From NCBI RefSeq assembly GCF_030145185.1, contig NZ_JAQYWB010000011.1, positions 37,447 through 101,446 on the forward strand: a DNA stretch of 64,000 bases, read 5' to 3'. This DNA is from Desulfoluna sp. (lineage in GTDB: Bacteria; Desulfobacterota; Desulfobacteria; Desulfobacterales; Desulfolunaceae). Below, piece after piece: positions 27,479-36,619 of this stretch (positions within the stretch are counted from its first letter, which is position 1; each line of letters begins with the position of its first letter). Below the pieces are notes generated by a model. It saw nothing but the letters and a program-made list of their open reading frames with translations, was not told the DNA's origin and did not search any database. The position numbers and the translations under genes were made by a program.

Positions 27479-27901
27479 ATGGCGTACATCATTACAAATG
27501 CCTGCACGGGATGCGGCTCCTGCAGCCGGATCTGTCCCACCCAGGCCATCACCGGAGAAAAGAAAAAAATTCATACCATCGTCCCGGATCTCTGCATTGA
27601 ATGCGGCAGTTGCGGGCGGATCTGTCCGGCCGGAGCTGTGGAAGATGCTTTCGGGATCGCCTCCGTGCGCATGAAAAAGAGTGCGTGGCTGGCCCCGGTC
27701 TTTGATCTGAAGGCCTGCATGGCCTGTGTGATCTGTCTGGATGCCTGCCCTGTGGGATGCCTGGCCGTGGGGCCTCCCGAAGGCAAAGACCCCAACGGTT
27801 ACCCCCGCATGGCCGATCTCTCCTCGTGTCTCGGGTGTGGTCTCTGCGTGGCAGGTTGCCCCGCAGATGCCATTACCCTTGCGCCGCGTATGGCGCCTTG
27901 A
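27479..27901 (+). CDS. Polyferredoxin with four [4Fe-4S] motifs
   Basis: 140 aa. Four CxxCxxCxxxC motifs are visible: CTGCGSCSRICP, CIECGSCGRICP, CMACVICLDACP and CLGCGLCVAGCP, arranged as two bacterial 2[4Fe-4S] modules. It should take electrons from the AFOR encoded 12 bp upstream and pass them to a membrane or soluble acceptor. AGGGGAAG precedes the ATG. It ends the operon; the next 100 bp hold only the heptamer array. Confidence 0.92.
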   Translation: MAYIITNACTGCGSCSRICPTQAITGEKKKIHTIVPDLCIECGSCGRICPAGAVEDAFGIASVRMKKSAWLAPVFDLKACMACVICLDACPVGCLAVGPPEGKDPNGYPRMADLSSCLGCGLCVAGCPADAITLAPRMAP

Positions 27902-27982
27902 CACATCATCGGGCTGAGTCCCTTTGAACGTGGGTTTGCGGATGCGCTTCGGGCCTCATTATTTAGGCCAGAAGTGCATTCG

Positions 27983-28127
27983 CCTTTATCCTTATGCCCT
28001 TCAGCCTTCAGCCCTTAGCCCCTATCCTTCAGCCTTCAGCCTTTAGCCTTTAGCCTTCAGCCTTCAGCCTTTAGCCTTTAGCCTTCAGCCTTCAGCCTTT
28101 AGCCTTCAGCCCTTAGCCCTTCAGCCT
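27983..28127. repeat. Imperfect heptamer array (CCTTYAG)n
   Basis: About 21 units of CCTTCAG/CCTTTAG with occasional variants and two octamers. On the minus strand each unit reads GGCTRAA, which contains TGA or TAA. The stop codon of the minus-strand gene ending at 28121 lies inside the array. Confidence 0.9.
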
Positions 28128-28564
28128 TTCCCCCCTATTTCCACCCATTCGGTCTCATTCCACACCTTGGCATGGCGTCGTTCCATGATGTAGGCGAGCC
28201 AGACCTGCTCGTTGGTTGTGAACAGCTCTTTCGGGCGTTGCCTTTCCTCTGACCCATAGGGCGTGTCCAGCCAGGTGTAGAAATGAAAGGTGACGTCTCT
28301 GAAACTGGATTCGGCGGTGTCCTGGGCGGTTTCGATGAGTTGGCTGTATCGGGGGAGCCAGGTGTATCGGGCTAAGGTAACCACATTGTGGGTCCGCGTG
28401 ATACCAAATCCATTTTTGATTTCCGGGGCCCCGTATTTTCCGGGAACCCAGAAGAGCACCTCTCTCTCTTCTGTGGCGAAAATGTCTCCTGTTTTGTGGT
28501 TCCAGATAGCCTGAATTTCTCTGGCCCCTTTGCACATGTCGATATATCTGTTACTCTTGTCCAT
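28121..28564 (-). CDS. Hypothetical protein
   Basis: About 147 aa, family not recognised. It starts MDKSNRYIDMCKGAREIQ; aromatic and charged residues are frequent (HFYTWLDTPYGS, WLAYIMERRHAKVWNETEW) and no membrane segment is seen. The frame is open upstream, but those residues look like intergenic DNA. The Shine-Dalgarno is weak (GGAAGG about ten bases upstream). The C-terminal GGKG and the stop codon come from the heptamer array, so the 3' end of the gene has probably been altered by the repeat. It is divergent from the ABC-F gene. Confidence 0.6.
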   Translation of the reverse strand: MDKSNRYIDMCKGAREIQAIWNHKTGDIFATEEREVLFWVPGKYGAPEIKNGFGITRTHNVVTLARYTWLPRYSQLIETAQDTAESSFRDVTFHFYTWLDTPYGSEERQRPKELFTTNEQVWLAYIMERRHAKVWNETEWVEIGGKG

Positions 28565-28913
28565 CCCGGTTTGCCTTCCGCTATCGGGTCCCGGCCACTG
28601 TCGTCGTGAATGGATAACCTGAAGTATTTGCCTTGGTACACAAGGATTGTTATCAGGTTGTGGGGTGTTGAAACACCCTGTCCATCCGGACGAACGACAC
28701 ATTGGTGAAAGTAAAAACATTAGTATTCTTTCAGGGAAAACAAAAGGCATTTTTCAGGCATTTGGCGAGAACCGGCCTGTCTTTCGATGTCGACAGTGGT
28801 CAACCACTGGTGATGTGTCGGGGGATGGGTATTCTTTTTTCAGGGGTATCCGCAAAGCATCACGTCGATGTGTTGCGGAGAGGCCGCAGGAAACTATAAA
28901 CACGCAGAGAAAT
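28565..28913. other. Divergent intergenic region
   Basis: About 350 bp between the minus-strand hypothetical gene and the ABC-F gene. The coding frame of the ABC-F gene is open through much of it, but the residues are not family-like. No clear promoter, hairpin or small gene is seen. Confidence 0.35.
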
Positions 28914-30728
28914 ATGTCCCTTATTGCACAATACAGGGGGCTGGGCAAATCCTATGGAGCCCGGAGCCTCTTTACCGATATTTCCATGAACATCCACGAG
29001 GGCGATCGTATCGGCCTCATCGGCATCAACGGTGCTGGTAAATCCACCCTTTTGAAAGTGTTTGCGGAGCTCATCAACCCAGATGCCGGTGCGGTGTCGA
29101 TTAAGAAGGGGTTTCGGGCGGTCTACCTCGCCCAGGAGAACCATTTTGATGGGGAAAAGACCGTCTCTGGGCTCATTGATGAGACGCTGGATACGTTTTG
29201 TGCCGATGATACCGAGGCCTTTGGTAAGGCCTGGCAACTCATCGGCCAGGTTGATTTTCCAGATTTGTCGGCACGGGTGGAGACGCTCTCGGGCGGCTGG
29301 AAGAAGCGGCTTGCGGTGGTTTTATCCCTTATCAAGATGCCGGACCTGCTTTTTCTCGACGAACCCACCAACCACCTCGATCTTTCGGGTATTCTCTGGC
29401 TCGAGTCAATTCTCAAGCGCGCTGAATTTGCCTATGTGATGATTACCCATGACCGGGCTCTTCTTTCCAATGTCACGGCTATTACGGTGGAGCTGGGCAA
29501 TCAATATCCCGGCGGATACCTTAAAATAGACGGAAATTACGCTGAGTTTTTACGCCGTCGCGATGAGCTCCTTGCCGGACAGGCAAAACAGGAGACGGCG
29601 TTGGCCTCGGTGATGCGACGGGAAAAAGAGTGGCTCGCCCGAAGCCCCAAAGCTCGGACCACCAAGGCTCAATTTCGTATCGATAACGCCCGGCGGATGG
29701 AAGAGGACCTGACCGACGTCCGCAACCGGAATCGAAACAACCGCGAGATGTCACTGGATTTTACCTCTACCCAGAGAAAAACTAAAAAATTGGTGGAGGC
29801 CAAGCGCCTGGTGCGTCGTCTGGAGGACCGTGCGCTCTTTGAAGAGCTCTCCTTTGTGCTCTCCCCCGGGACTTGTCTGGGGTTGGCAGGGAATAACGGT
29901 ACGGGTAAGAGTACCCTCATGCGCCTTCTCTGTGGCGAGGAAAGCCCTGATGGAGGCTTTGTGCGGCAGGCTGATGGCCTTCGGGTTGTTCATTTTGAGC
30001 AGGAACGGGACTCTCTGGATTTAGAGATGCCCTTGCGAAAAGCCTTGTCCCCGGACAGTGACTCGGTGATCTATCAGGGGCGTCCCTTGCACGTGGTGAC
30101 CTGGGCGAGAAAATTTCTTTTTACCCCCGACCAACTGGATCTGCCCTTGGGGCGTCTTTCCGGCGGGGAGAAAGCCCGGGTGCTGCTGGCCGATCTCATG
30201 CGTCAGCCGGCAGATGTTCTTTTATTGGATGAGCCCACCAACGATCTGGACATCCCTTCTCTGGAGATGCTGGAAGAGAGCCTCCAGGAATTTCAGGGTG
30301 CGGTGGTGCTGGCCTCCCATGATCGGTACCTGATGGAGAAGATCACGACCTCTATGCTGGGTTTTCTGGATACCGGGGGCGTCTTTTCCTGCAGCAGCAT
30401 TGAGCAGTGGGGACGTGAGAACCGTCCGGAGCCCGTGATCAAAAAAGCAGCGCCGGAGAAACGGTCCAAGCAGGATTCCAGGGCCAAGAAAAAATTTACA
30501 TACAAACATAAGTATGAACTCGAACAGATCGAGGCAAAAATTGCCGATAGGGAGGAAGAGGCTGCTTGCCAGGAATCTCGGTTGAACGACCCCGCCATTG
30601 CGGCAAATCCGGTGGCCCTGCAGGAGGCCTGCGCGGCATTGGGGGAGGCTCAGAAAGAGGTGGAGACCCTTTACAGTCGCTGGGAAGTCCTTGAAGAGCT
30701 CAAGGCTGCAGACGAAGCCGATGTCTGA
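28914..30728 (+). CDS. ABC-F ATPase, Uup-like
   Basis: About 604 aa with two ABC domains in one chain and no membrane part. First domain: Walker A GINGAGKSTLLK, signature LSGGWKKRLA, Walker B LLFLDEPTNHLD. Second domain: GNNGTGKSTLMR, LSGGEKARVLL, VLLLDEPTNDLD. A long interdomain linker and a charged coiled-coil C-terminus (FTYKHKYELEQIEAKI) fit the Uup subfamily, which binds ribosomes or branched DNA. The start at 28914 (MSLIAQYRGLGKSYG) matches the family; upstream in-frame residues do not. The second signature domain is canonical, the first slightly altered (GGWKK). Confidence 0.9.
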   Translation: MSLIAQYRGLGKSYGARSLFTDISMNIHEGDRIGLIGINGAGKSTLLKVFAELINPDAGAVSIKKGFRAVYLAQENHFDGEKTVSGLIDETLDTFCADDTEAFGKAWQLIGQVDFPDLSARVETLSGGWKKRLAVVLSLIKMPDLLFLDEPTNHLDLSGILWLESILKRAEFAYVMITHDRALLSNVTAITVELGNQYPGGYLKIDGNYAEFLRRRDELLAGQAKQETALASVMRREKEWLARSPKARTTKAQFRIDNARRMEEDLTDVRNRNRNNREMSLDFTSTQRKTKKLVEAKRLVRRLEDRALFEELSFVLSPGTCLGLAGNNGTGKSTLMRLLCGEESPDGGFVRQADGLRVVHFEQERDSLDLEMPLRKALSPDSDSVIYQGRPLHVVTWARKFLFTPDQLDLPLGRLSGGEKARVLLADLMRQPADVLLLDEPTNDLDIPSLEMLEESLQEFQGAVVLASHDRYLMEKITTSMLGFLDTGGVFSCSSIEQWGRENRPEPVIKKAAPEKRSKQDSRAKKKFTYKHKYELEQIEAKIADREEEAACQESRLNDPAIAANPVALQEACAALGEAQKEVETLYSRWEVLEELKAADEADV

Positions 30729-31040
30729 AATATGGATTTGGGTGTAGACACAAAGATCTGAATTATATATACTTTTTTTATAAAATCGTAGATGCGTTTG
30801 CGGTGAGAGATTCCGTCCGAGGGGCCTGGGCGACGCCGGTCTGGACCTCTGAACAGGCCATGGGGGCTGATGGCAATCGTCTCTTGGTGCCTTTCTCGCT
30901 TGATACGATGCCTGACAGGGCCTGACGCCCTGGTTCAATGGGCAGGCGGGCGACGGATCGTTGAACGGGTGATACCGTGGGTTCCTATACCTGGGTTGAG
31001 GCTTCATAACCGTTTACCACCAGATAAAGGGGGTGTTTCG
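30729..31040. other. Intergenic region upstream of the PilZ gene
   Basis: About 310 bp. An AT-rich stretch at 30755-30790 includes TATATA and a T run that could serve as a -10 region or weak terminator. The rest is GC-rich with no gene I would call. Confidence 0.35.
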
Positions 31041-31370
31041 ATGGAAGTCAATGAAAGAGACGGCACTGTTGTGAAGCGATCGTATGATCGTAAATCATGT
31101 TTTTTTACCGATGTGGACTACGCTCTGACCGAAGGGGTCTATTCGGATCCGATTCGGGATATCAGCCTGGGTGGTGTATACATCGAGACCGATAACGGGC
31201 CGTCCACAGGAGAGAGGGTTCAAATGCTCTTTTCTGACTATTCGGGTGTTGACCTTGTCAAAATCTCCGGGGATGTTGTAAGACATGGGGGCAGCGGGTT
31301 TGCCGTTCGTTTTTTGTGGAAAAGTTCCACAGAGTTTGAAAAATTGAAATCATATATCAACAACCTGTAA
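31041..31370 (+). CDS. PilZ domain protein
   Basis: 109 aa, a single PilZ domain. The basic N-terminal switch (VKRSYDRKS) and the RDISLGGVYIE motif (consensus D/NxSxxG) bind cyclic di-GMP in this family; VVRHGGSGFAVRF is the usual second-half strand. The first switch is not the canonical RxxxR, so binding is likely but not certain. AAAGGGGG seven bases before the ATG supports the start. A TetR gene follows at once on the same strand. Confidence 0.85.
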   Translation: MEVNERDGTVVKRSYDRKSCFFTDVDYALTEGVYSDPIRDISLGGVYIETDNGPSTGERVQMLFSDYSGVDLVKISGDVVRHGGSGFAVRFLWKSSTEFEKLKSYINNL

Positions 31371-31433
31371 CTCTTGGGGGCAGGCGCCCTTGTTCTCCGC
31401 CGGGGGTTTCAGAGCAGTCGGTGGCAGGTGAAT

Positions 31434-32024
31434 GTGAAACAAGGCCTGAAAGAAGGCGATAGCAAAGCTCGGATTGTCGCATCGGCACAGCAGTGCTTCA
31501 GCGATAAATCTGTCGATAAGACCACCTTGTCTGAGATAGCCAGAAGAGCAGGCATCAGCAAGGGAACGCTCTATTATTATTACCCTACCAAAAACGACCT
31601 CGTTTTCGATATTGCCGGAATCCATATGGCACAGATCACCGAAAAGGTCTTTGCCATGATGGAAAAGGAAGAGGAACACCCCATCTGGAAGGAGGTCCTG
31701 GGCACGCTGTTTGAGGGGCTTCTGGGATCAAAAACCCGTAGCCGCCTTCATCTTTATCTCATCAATGAGTCTCTTTCCGGGAGCCCGGCTCTCCGTGATC
31801 GGCTTGAATTAACCTACACCCAGTGGTTCCAGCTTGTGGAAGACGGATATCGACGCATGGCGGGGGGGCACGCATTTCCCGACGGATTGGCGCGTCTTTT
31901 GGTGGCGGTGTTGGATGGGTTGGTGATTCAATCGGTGACGTGTGAGAATCGGCTTGATTACGGCCTCCTGGCAGAGGTTGCGGCCTCCCTCGTGGATGGA
32001 AAGGGTGATGACGGGAACGGCTAA
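31434..32024 (+). CDS. TetR family transcriptional regulator
   Basis: About 196 aa. The HTH is clear: ARIVASAQQCFSDKSVDKTT, LSEIARRAGISKGTLYYYYPTKNDL in overlapping stretches. The start is uncertain; GTG 31434 is chosen, with GGCAGG just upstream, while GTG 31428 and TTG 31374 are also in frame. The C-terminal domain resembles TetR_C groups of the acyl-CoA/fatty acid type but this is not firm. It follows the PilZ gene closely and may be cotranscribed with it. Confidence 0.87.
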   Translation: MKQGLKEGDSKARIVASAQQCFSDKSVDKTTLSEIARRAGISKGTLYYYYPTKNDLVFDIAGIHMAQITEKVFAMMEKEEEHPIWKEVLGTLFEGLLGSKTRSRLHLYLINESLSGSPALRDRLELTYTQWFQLVEDGYRRMAGGHAFPDGLARLLVAVLDGLVIQSVTCENRLDYGLLAEVAASLVDGKGDDGNG

Positions 32025-32071
32025 TCTGGCATGGGGGAGAAGTCCCCGGGCTCGAGGCCCGGGGTAAGAGG

Positions 32072-32674
32072 TTACTGATTGCAGAGTCTGTGGATCGTTT
32101 GTGCGTGCCAGTGACCCTTGTTGGAGAAGGTGGGAATCTCTTTTTCGTTGAGAAAGTGGGCGATTTCTTTGTAGGTGGCCCCTTTTTTTCTCAGCTTTTT
32201 CATGACTTTGATCGCTTCGCGACGTTCGTCAGCCGGTGAGAGAAGCTGATCATCGGTTAACTCGGTGAGACTCACGGGGGCCGGAGGTGCGGTGGCTTCT
32301 ACCGACGAGGGGGTGGGTGCTCCTTCCGTGAATCGTTCCAGAATTTTGACGATGTCTATGAATGCTGCAGCCATCTCTTCGGAAGCGATGGTTTGCCGCT
32401 CTATAAACCCTTCCTGAATTCTCTGATTCTCTGTGACCTGCTCCAGCAGCTGACGTATGGGAGGAAGGAGATCCTCTCTGCGATGTTGTCCTCTGTCCTG
32501 ATCCCTGCCCCGAGGGCCTTGACCTTGTCCTTGACTATGGCCTTGTCCTGGTCCGCGACGCTCATTCCCACGTCGATCTTGGGAATATTGGTTTCCGCCT
32601 GAGTTATAGTTTGTATTCCGTTTGTCGGAATAACGTCCCTGTGAGTTTCTTATGGTTTTTAGAAATTCGCTCAT
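32072..32674 (-). CDS. Protein with Gln/Gly-rich region and recombinase-like C-terminal motif
   Basis: About 200 aa. Residues ~20-75 are low complexity (GQGHSQGQGQGPRGRDQ). A helical middle follows, and the C-terminal 50 residues (GATYKEIAHFLNEKEIPTFS, then WHAQTIHRL) match the segment of serine-recombinase DNA-binding domains in which IAxxLNxxGIPT is followed by WxxxTVxRIL. The catalytic recombinase domain is absent, so it is more likely a DNA-binding protein than an active recombinase. GGAGG five bases before ATG 32674 fixes the start over the ATG at 32686. Confidence 0.75.
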   Translation of the reverse strand: MSEFLKTIRNSQGRYSDKRNTNYNSGGNQYSQDRRGNERRGPGQGHSQGQGQGPRGRDQDRGQHRREDLLPPIRQLLEQVTENQRIQEGFIERQTIASEEMAAAFIDIVKILERFTEGAPTPSSVEATAPPAPVSLTELTDDQLLSPADERREAIKVMKKLRKKGATYKEIAHFLNEKEIPTFSNKGHWHAQTIHRLCNQ

Positions 32675-32733
32675 GTGTACCTCCATGTCGGTGTGTACCT
32701 CGTCCTACCAACAGCCCATCAGGCAGGGTGGAC

Positions 32734-32767
32734 GATAAATCGATTGTAAAGCAGGATAAATCGATTG
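32734..32767 (-). promoter_or_regulatory. 13-bp direct repeat, 21-bp period, upstream of the recombinase-like gene
   Basis: GATAAATCGATTG occurs at 32734-32746 and 32755-32767. The 21-bp spacing is two helical turns and each copy contains the palindrome ATCGAT. It lies 60-93 bp before the minus-strand start at 32674, so a dimeric activator or repressor site is plausible. Confidence 0.5.
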
Positions 32768-33005
32768 AAGTTGCTTGTGTCGTTGACGCCGGAGGAGTAT
32801 TGCTGCGAATAGCGGGAGAATTGGGCGTTCCTGATTCATCGGTTGAATATAAAAACAAACTTCAATGCATCTATAATATATATCGGATCAAAGATATATA
32901 CCCTTTAGATTATAATGTAAAGTGGGATATTGTCCCCGACCCTCGGGATGTGGTCCCGTTGAATTGATGGGGTTGCCTCATGGATAAACGTCATCATTCG
33001 ATCGT

Positions 33006-33653
33006 ATGATCGTGAAAGTTGCCCTCTTCCGCGAATTTCGTCTATTGATTCCTCTCAATCTGGTACTGTCCCGGTGTGATCATTCAGACGTTCAGTCGCC
33101 CCTGATTTTTCGTATGGAATCTCTATGTCGCGGAGAAAGAGCGTCTGTTGATTGGTTTGGGACCTATGGTCGAGAATTCGGTATCGTTTGTCTCGCGGCT
33201 GGGGATATGACAGGATCATTCGCCCTGTTTTTGGGTTTCTTCGCGTTCGATAAGGTCTGTTACGATGATTTGATGATGCCGATTCAATCACTATTCAGTC
33301 TGGGTACCGGCGTGGCGAGGTATTTCCGTGGGCTTGCCGGTATAAAAGGAGCAGGCATGGCTCGATTGCTGACGGGAAAGGGGGACGGAGCCGGGAACGG
33401 AACCCGTATGTGTACGTCGTTGTTGTTGCGTCTGGCGGCGAAAGGGTATTCCTCTGGTGAGATTAATCGGATGGTGAAGGATGTGTTTGAGGTGATCCGG
33501 GACGGGGGCAGTTTTACTGTCGCCATTGTGAATACGGAGATGGAGGGGCTGGGGTGGCCCCCCTCGGTATTCGATGAGTCCACGTTTGACATGATCGTCG
33601 GACTTTTTGAAAGCGAGTTGGGGTTTTCCGTGGTTTCTCATACCGTTAATTAA
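33006..33653 (+). CDS. Possible hypothetical protein
   Basis: 215 aa, not recognised. It has the longest open frame here and no comparable minus-strand frame, but no Shine-Dalgarno precedes its ATG. The middle is rich in Gly and hydrophobics (SLGTGVARYFRGLAGIKGAG), and the C-terminal half has a helical region ending FESELGFSVVSHTVN. It could be a diverged protein or non-coding DNA; the start could be the ATG near 33207 (MTGSFALF). Confidence 0.4.
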   Translation: MIVKVALFREFRLLIPLNLVLSRCDHSDVQSPLIFRMESLCRGERASVDWFGTYGREFGIVCLAAGDMTGSFALFLGFFAFDKVCYDDLMMPIQSLFSLGTGVARYFRGLAGIKGAGMARLLTGKGDGAGNGTRMCTSLLLRLAAKGYSSGEINRMVKDVFEVIRDGGSFTVAIVNTEMEGLGWPPSVFDESTFDMIVGLFESELGFSVVSHTVN

Positions 33654-33879
33654 TCCGGTCTTTCCTGGGGATGAATGATCCCTTGCGAGAAAATTGAACG
33701 CCCATCATCCAGTGATCCCCTGATTTATTTTATTGACAGCGACCCCTTTCGTTTTTTATTACTAAACATTATTTTTTTAAATGAGCACTTGTTTGCGAAC
33801 GGGGCAAACAACCGGCTGATCCCGCCCATTTTCGTCTTTTCAAGGTCCACATGTCCGCAACGTCACAGGAGATGCATCC

Positions 33880-34557
33880 GTGAGTCAGACAAAAAATATT
33901 TTGATTATCGATGACCATCCCTTGTTTCGAGAAGGGCTCAAGACCATTGTGGAACGGGATAAACGTTTCAAGGTGGTCGGAGAGGCGGGCAATGGCCGGC
34001 AAGGGCTTAAGATGGCCCGGCAGTTGAAACCGGACCTTTCGGTTGTCGATATTTCGCTGCCGGATATCAACGGGGTCCAGGTGGCCACGGAGATGCGGTC
34101 CTATCTTCCCGACACGAAAATCATGATTGTCAGTATGCACTCCAAGATTGATTATATTGCCGAGGCCTTTCAAGCCGGGGCCACCGGGTATGTCGCCAAG
34201 GATTCGGCGTCGGATCGTCTGATCCAGGGCATTGAGTCCGTGCTGAAGGGGGAATATTTTCTGGACAGCTCTGTCTCCCATCAGGTGGTGGAAAAGCTGA
34301 TGAAATTCCCTGTGAAGGATGCCAAGATTACTGATGCGGATTACGGATCTCTGACGCCCCGGGAGCAGGAGGTGATGCGGCTTCTTGCCGAGGGGTCCAC
34401 GCCCAAGGAGATTGCCGACAAACTTTGCATCAGTCCGAAAACCGTGGAAAATCATCGGGCCAATATCATGAAGAAGCTGGGGATTCATTCCACCATGGAG
34501 TTGGTGCGTTATGCGGCCCGCTTGGGGCTTATAGATGTGGAACTCTGGAAGGAGTGA
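33880..34557 (+). CDS. NarL/FixJ-type response regulator
   Basis: 225 aa. Receiver domain with DDHP acidic pocket (Asp11-Asp12), phospho-acceptor Asp57 in SVVDISLPD, and Lys in the YVAKDSA segment. The C-terminal LuxR HTH is canonical: LTPREQEVMRLLAEGSTPKE, IADKLCISPKTVENHRANIM. GTG start with AGGAG eight bases upstream. No cognate kinase lies beside it; the orphan hybrid kinases elsewhere in the window are possible donors. A strong terminator follows. Confidence 0.92.
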   Translation: MSQTKNILIIDDHPLFREGLKTIVERDKRFKVVGEAGNGRQGLKMARQLKPDLSVVDISLPDINGVQVATEMRSYLPDTKIMIVSMHSKIDYIAEAFQAGATGYVAKDSASDRLIQGIESVLKGEYFLDSSVSHQVVEKLMKFPVKDAKITDADYGSLTPREQEVMRLLAEGSTPKEIADKLCISPKTVENHRANIMKKLGIHSTMELVRYAARLGLIDVELWKE

Positions 34558-34591
34558 GACCGGGGCCTTATGTGTTGAGACAGGTGACCAG

Positions 34592-34625
34592 GGCGCGTTC
34601 GAGAGCATCGAACGCGCCTTTTTTC
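34592..34625 (+). terminator. Rho-independent terminator of the response regulator gene
   Basis: GGCGCGTTCGA (34592-34602) pairs perfectly with TCGAACGCGCC (34608-34618) over a five-base loop, then six Ts. Confidence 0.92.
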
Positions 34626-34635
34626 ATGGCTCGGG

Positions 34636-36435
34636 TCAGTCATGGGCTGTGTGCAAGTCGTTTCCGAGGCGTTGATCGTACATTTTGCCGATCCCGTAAT
34701 CCCTTCGACGCATGAATTTTTCGGTGGCAGGGCCGATGATCTGCATCTCCGGATGCCTTTGCTGGACCTCCATGGCGATTTTCATTTCCTTGGTGCAGCC
34801 CGTGCTGTAGGTGGCGTCTTTGCCGACCCATTCCGGGGGGACCTTCTCGCCCATAAGCTGAAAGGTGGTGACGATATCCTGGTAGGTCTGGAATCGCCAG
34901 ATATCTATGTATCCGCTCCTCTGCACAATTTCCCACATGAACATCAAATCGTCGGCATCCATTCCCGGTTCGTAATAGAGGGATGGGTTGATGATGTGGG
35001 TTTGCGAAAACTGCTCTTCAAGATGGGCGATAAAGACGGTCATTAGTTTTTTTGCAATATCGATTTTTCCTGGAATAGAGCCGATGATGCCACTGTAAAA
35101 GGAGACCGCCATCCCGTTATTTTTGGCATCACGCATCTCGCTGATGATGGTTTGTGCTTTGCGTTCAAGATCTTTGTGGGAGAATTTAATGGCCTTTGAA
35201 GACTTGGGTTTAAAGTCGATGGTTACCCCTGCCTCATCAGCGCAGAGGCTGAAGATATCCTGGGTGAAATGAAACGGGGTGTCAAAGAGTCGGTTTTTTT
35301 GCTCGGCACCCCGTGCAACGACACAGTCCACCTCCTTGAACAGACGGGCAAAGGTGGTGGAGGTCAAGAGCAGGTTGAGTTTTTCATGGGTGCCGTCGGA
35401 GAGGATCAGGAGATTGCTCTCCTGACGCAGGATTTCCACAAGCTGATTTTTGGTCAGGGTGTCGTTTCGGATGAAAAATGAGCCCTCCAAGGCTTGTATG
35501 AGAGCCGGATCTTCCTGAGTGCCAATGATTTCTGCTTTGGAAAAGAGGGGGCCCGCTTTAAAGGACACGATGACCTTGTGTCCGAGGGAGACGAGATATC
35601 GGATGATGGCCAGGTCGATCATCACCTCTCCGGATTCGTTTGCAAGCCAGAGGAGTGTGCGACGATGGGTTTCAGACGTGTTTTCGCCTGAGCCAGGAAT
35701 GCCGAGAAAGGAGAAGAAGGCTTCGGCGGCATCGCCGGTGACTGTTTTGTGAAAAAGGGCTTGGAGAGCCTCTTCAGACTCCATGGAAGGGCCTTTTTCG
35801 GCCCAGATTGTCGGGGCAGTGAGCATGTTCAAGAGGCGTTTGACGGCCACATGGTCGAGGCGGGTTCGGACTTGATTCATGGCCCGTGCCGGTGCCAGTT
35901 CCGCCTCTTCGAGGCGCTGAAACGTTTGCTTAAAGAGGCAGGAATCCAAAAATGCAGCCGCCGTTCGGTTTCTCCTGAGTTTGGTCTCCTGGAAGGGGTC
36001 GGCAATATGCGTTCGATTGAGGAAAATACGCAGGAGTCGTTTCTCCACCCGGGATGGGATCATGATTTCATCTCGGGTTTCGTGGGCGTATTTTGTCTTG
36101 ATCAGGGTGGTTAGATAGGCCTTTTCATTCGGTTCTTCGATGGTTGTATCGATCAGGGCGAGGATGTGATCCAGGGCTTGCTGGTAACGAGCGGAAAGGT
36201 AGGGGGATGGGGCCCGGCTCATGATTTCCCGGAAGGTGGCCTCGGAGCAGGGGAAGTATCGCTCTTTATCATTAAGAAAGACCAAGAATTCGACCTGTTC
36301 CGGGGTGGCGACTTCTCGGGGGTAGGCGAAATGATCCAGGTGATTTTCAAGAACAAAGGTGGTGAACCAGGCGTCTGTATCTGGGTCGTCTCCTGGTGTG
36401 TAGCGGCCTGAAAATGGCGTGGGGGCAGGGCGCAT
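34636..36435 (-). CDS. Protein with DUF89/ARMT1-like domain
   Basis: About 599 aa. The central part (TLLWLANESGEVMIDLAIIR, then YLVSLGHKVIVSFKAGPLFSKAEI) resembles the DUF89/ARMT1 metal-dependent phosphatase-like fold, whose motif is DNAGEIVFDL...GHKVT...VKGGPILNDAT; the Asp before the Asn is a Ala/Leu here, so catalysis is uncertain. DCVVARGAEQKNRLFDT matches the later ViaKGqgN segment. N- and C-terminal ~150-residue regions are unrecognised; the C-terminus has a CTKEMKIAMEVQQRHPEM helix. GGGAGA six bases before ATG 36435 supports this start over the frame's upstream ATG at 36522. Confidence 0.72.
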   Translation of the reverse strand: MRPAPTPFSGRYTPGDDPDTDAWFTTFVLENHLDHFAYPREVATPEQVEFLVFLNDKERYFPCSEATFREIMSRAPSPYLSARYQQALDHILALIDTTIEEPNEKAYLTTLIKTKYAHETRDEIMIPSRVEKRLLRIFLNRTHIADPFQETKLRRNRTAAAFLDSCLFKQTFQRLEEAELAPARAMNQVRTRLDHVAVKRLLNMLTAPTIWAEKGPSMESEEALQALFHKTVTGDAAEAFFSFLGIPGSGENTSETHRRTLLWLANESGEVMIDLAIIRYLVSLGHKVIVSFKAGPLFSKAEIIGTQEDPALIQALEGSFFIRNDTLTKNQLVEILRQESNLLILSDGTHEKLNLLLTSTTFARLFKEVDCVVARGAEQKNRLFDTPFHFTQDIFSLCADEAGVTIDFKPKSSKAIKFSHKDLERKAQTIISEMRDAKNNGMAVSFYSGIIGSIPGKIDIAKKLMTVFIAHLEEQFSQTHIINPSLYYEPGMDADDLMFMWEIVQRSGYIDIWRFQTYQDIVTTFQLMGEKVPPEWVGKDATYSTGCTKEMKIAMEVQQRHPEMQIIGPATEKFMRRRDYGIGKMYDQRLGNDLHTAHD

Positions 36436-36619
36436 TGTCTTTCTCCCGTCGGTAAAAGTTGATGCAGTCGTGAAAAACCAATGGCATGTGGTCCCGAGTT
36501 CTACCGGAAAAGGGGCATGCAACCCCTCCCGTGGACCCAGGTCATGGCCGGTTGGTTTTTGACAGAACCTTGAACAGGGGCCTGTTCAGGGTTGAGCAAC
36601 GATTAGTTGAGACATCGGA

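Noticed and set aside
27983..28127. CRISPR-like array
   Set aside because: The units are 7-bp tandem repeats without spacers and no cas gene is present.
32611..32967. Possible 118-residue plus-strand gene
   Set aside because: Overlaps the N-terminus of the recombinase-like gene and the direct-repeat regulatory site, no Shine-Dalgarno, and no recognisable protein features.
31077..33013. Identical 15-mer CGATCGTATGATCGT at 31077 and 32999
   Set aside because: One copy is inside PilZ coding sequence; one shared 15-mer in 64 kb, counting all pairs, is expected by chance.
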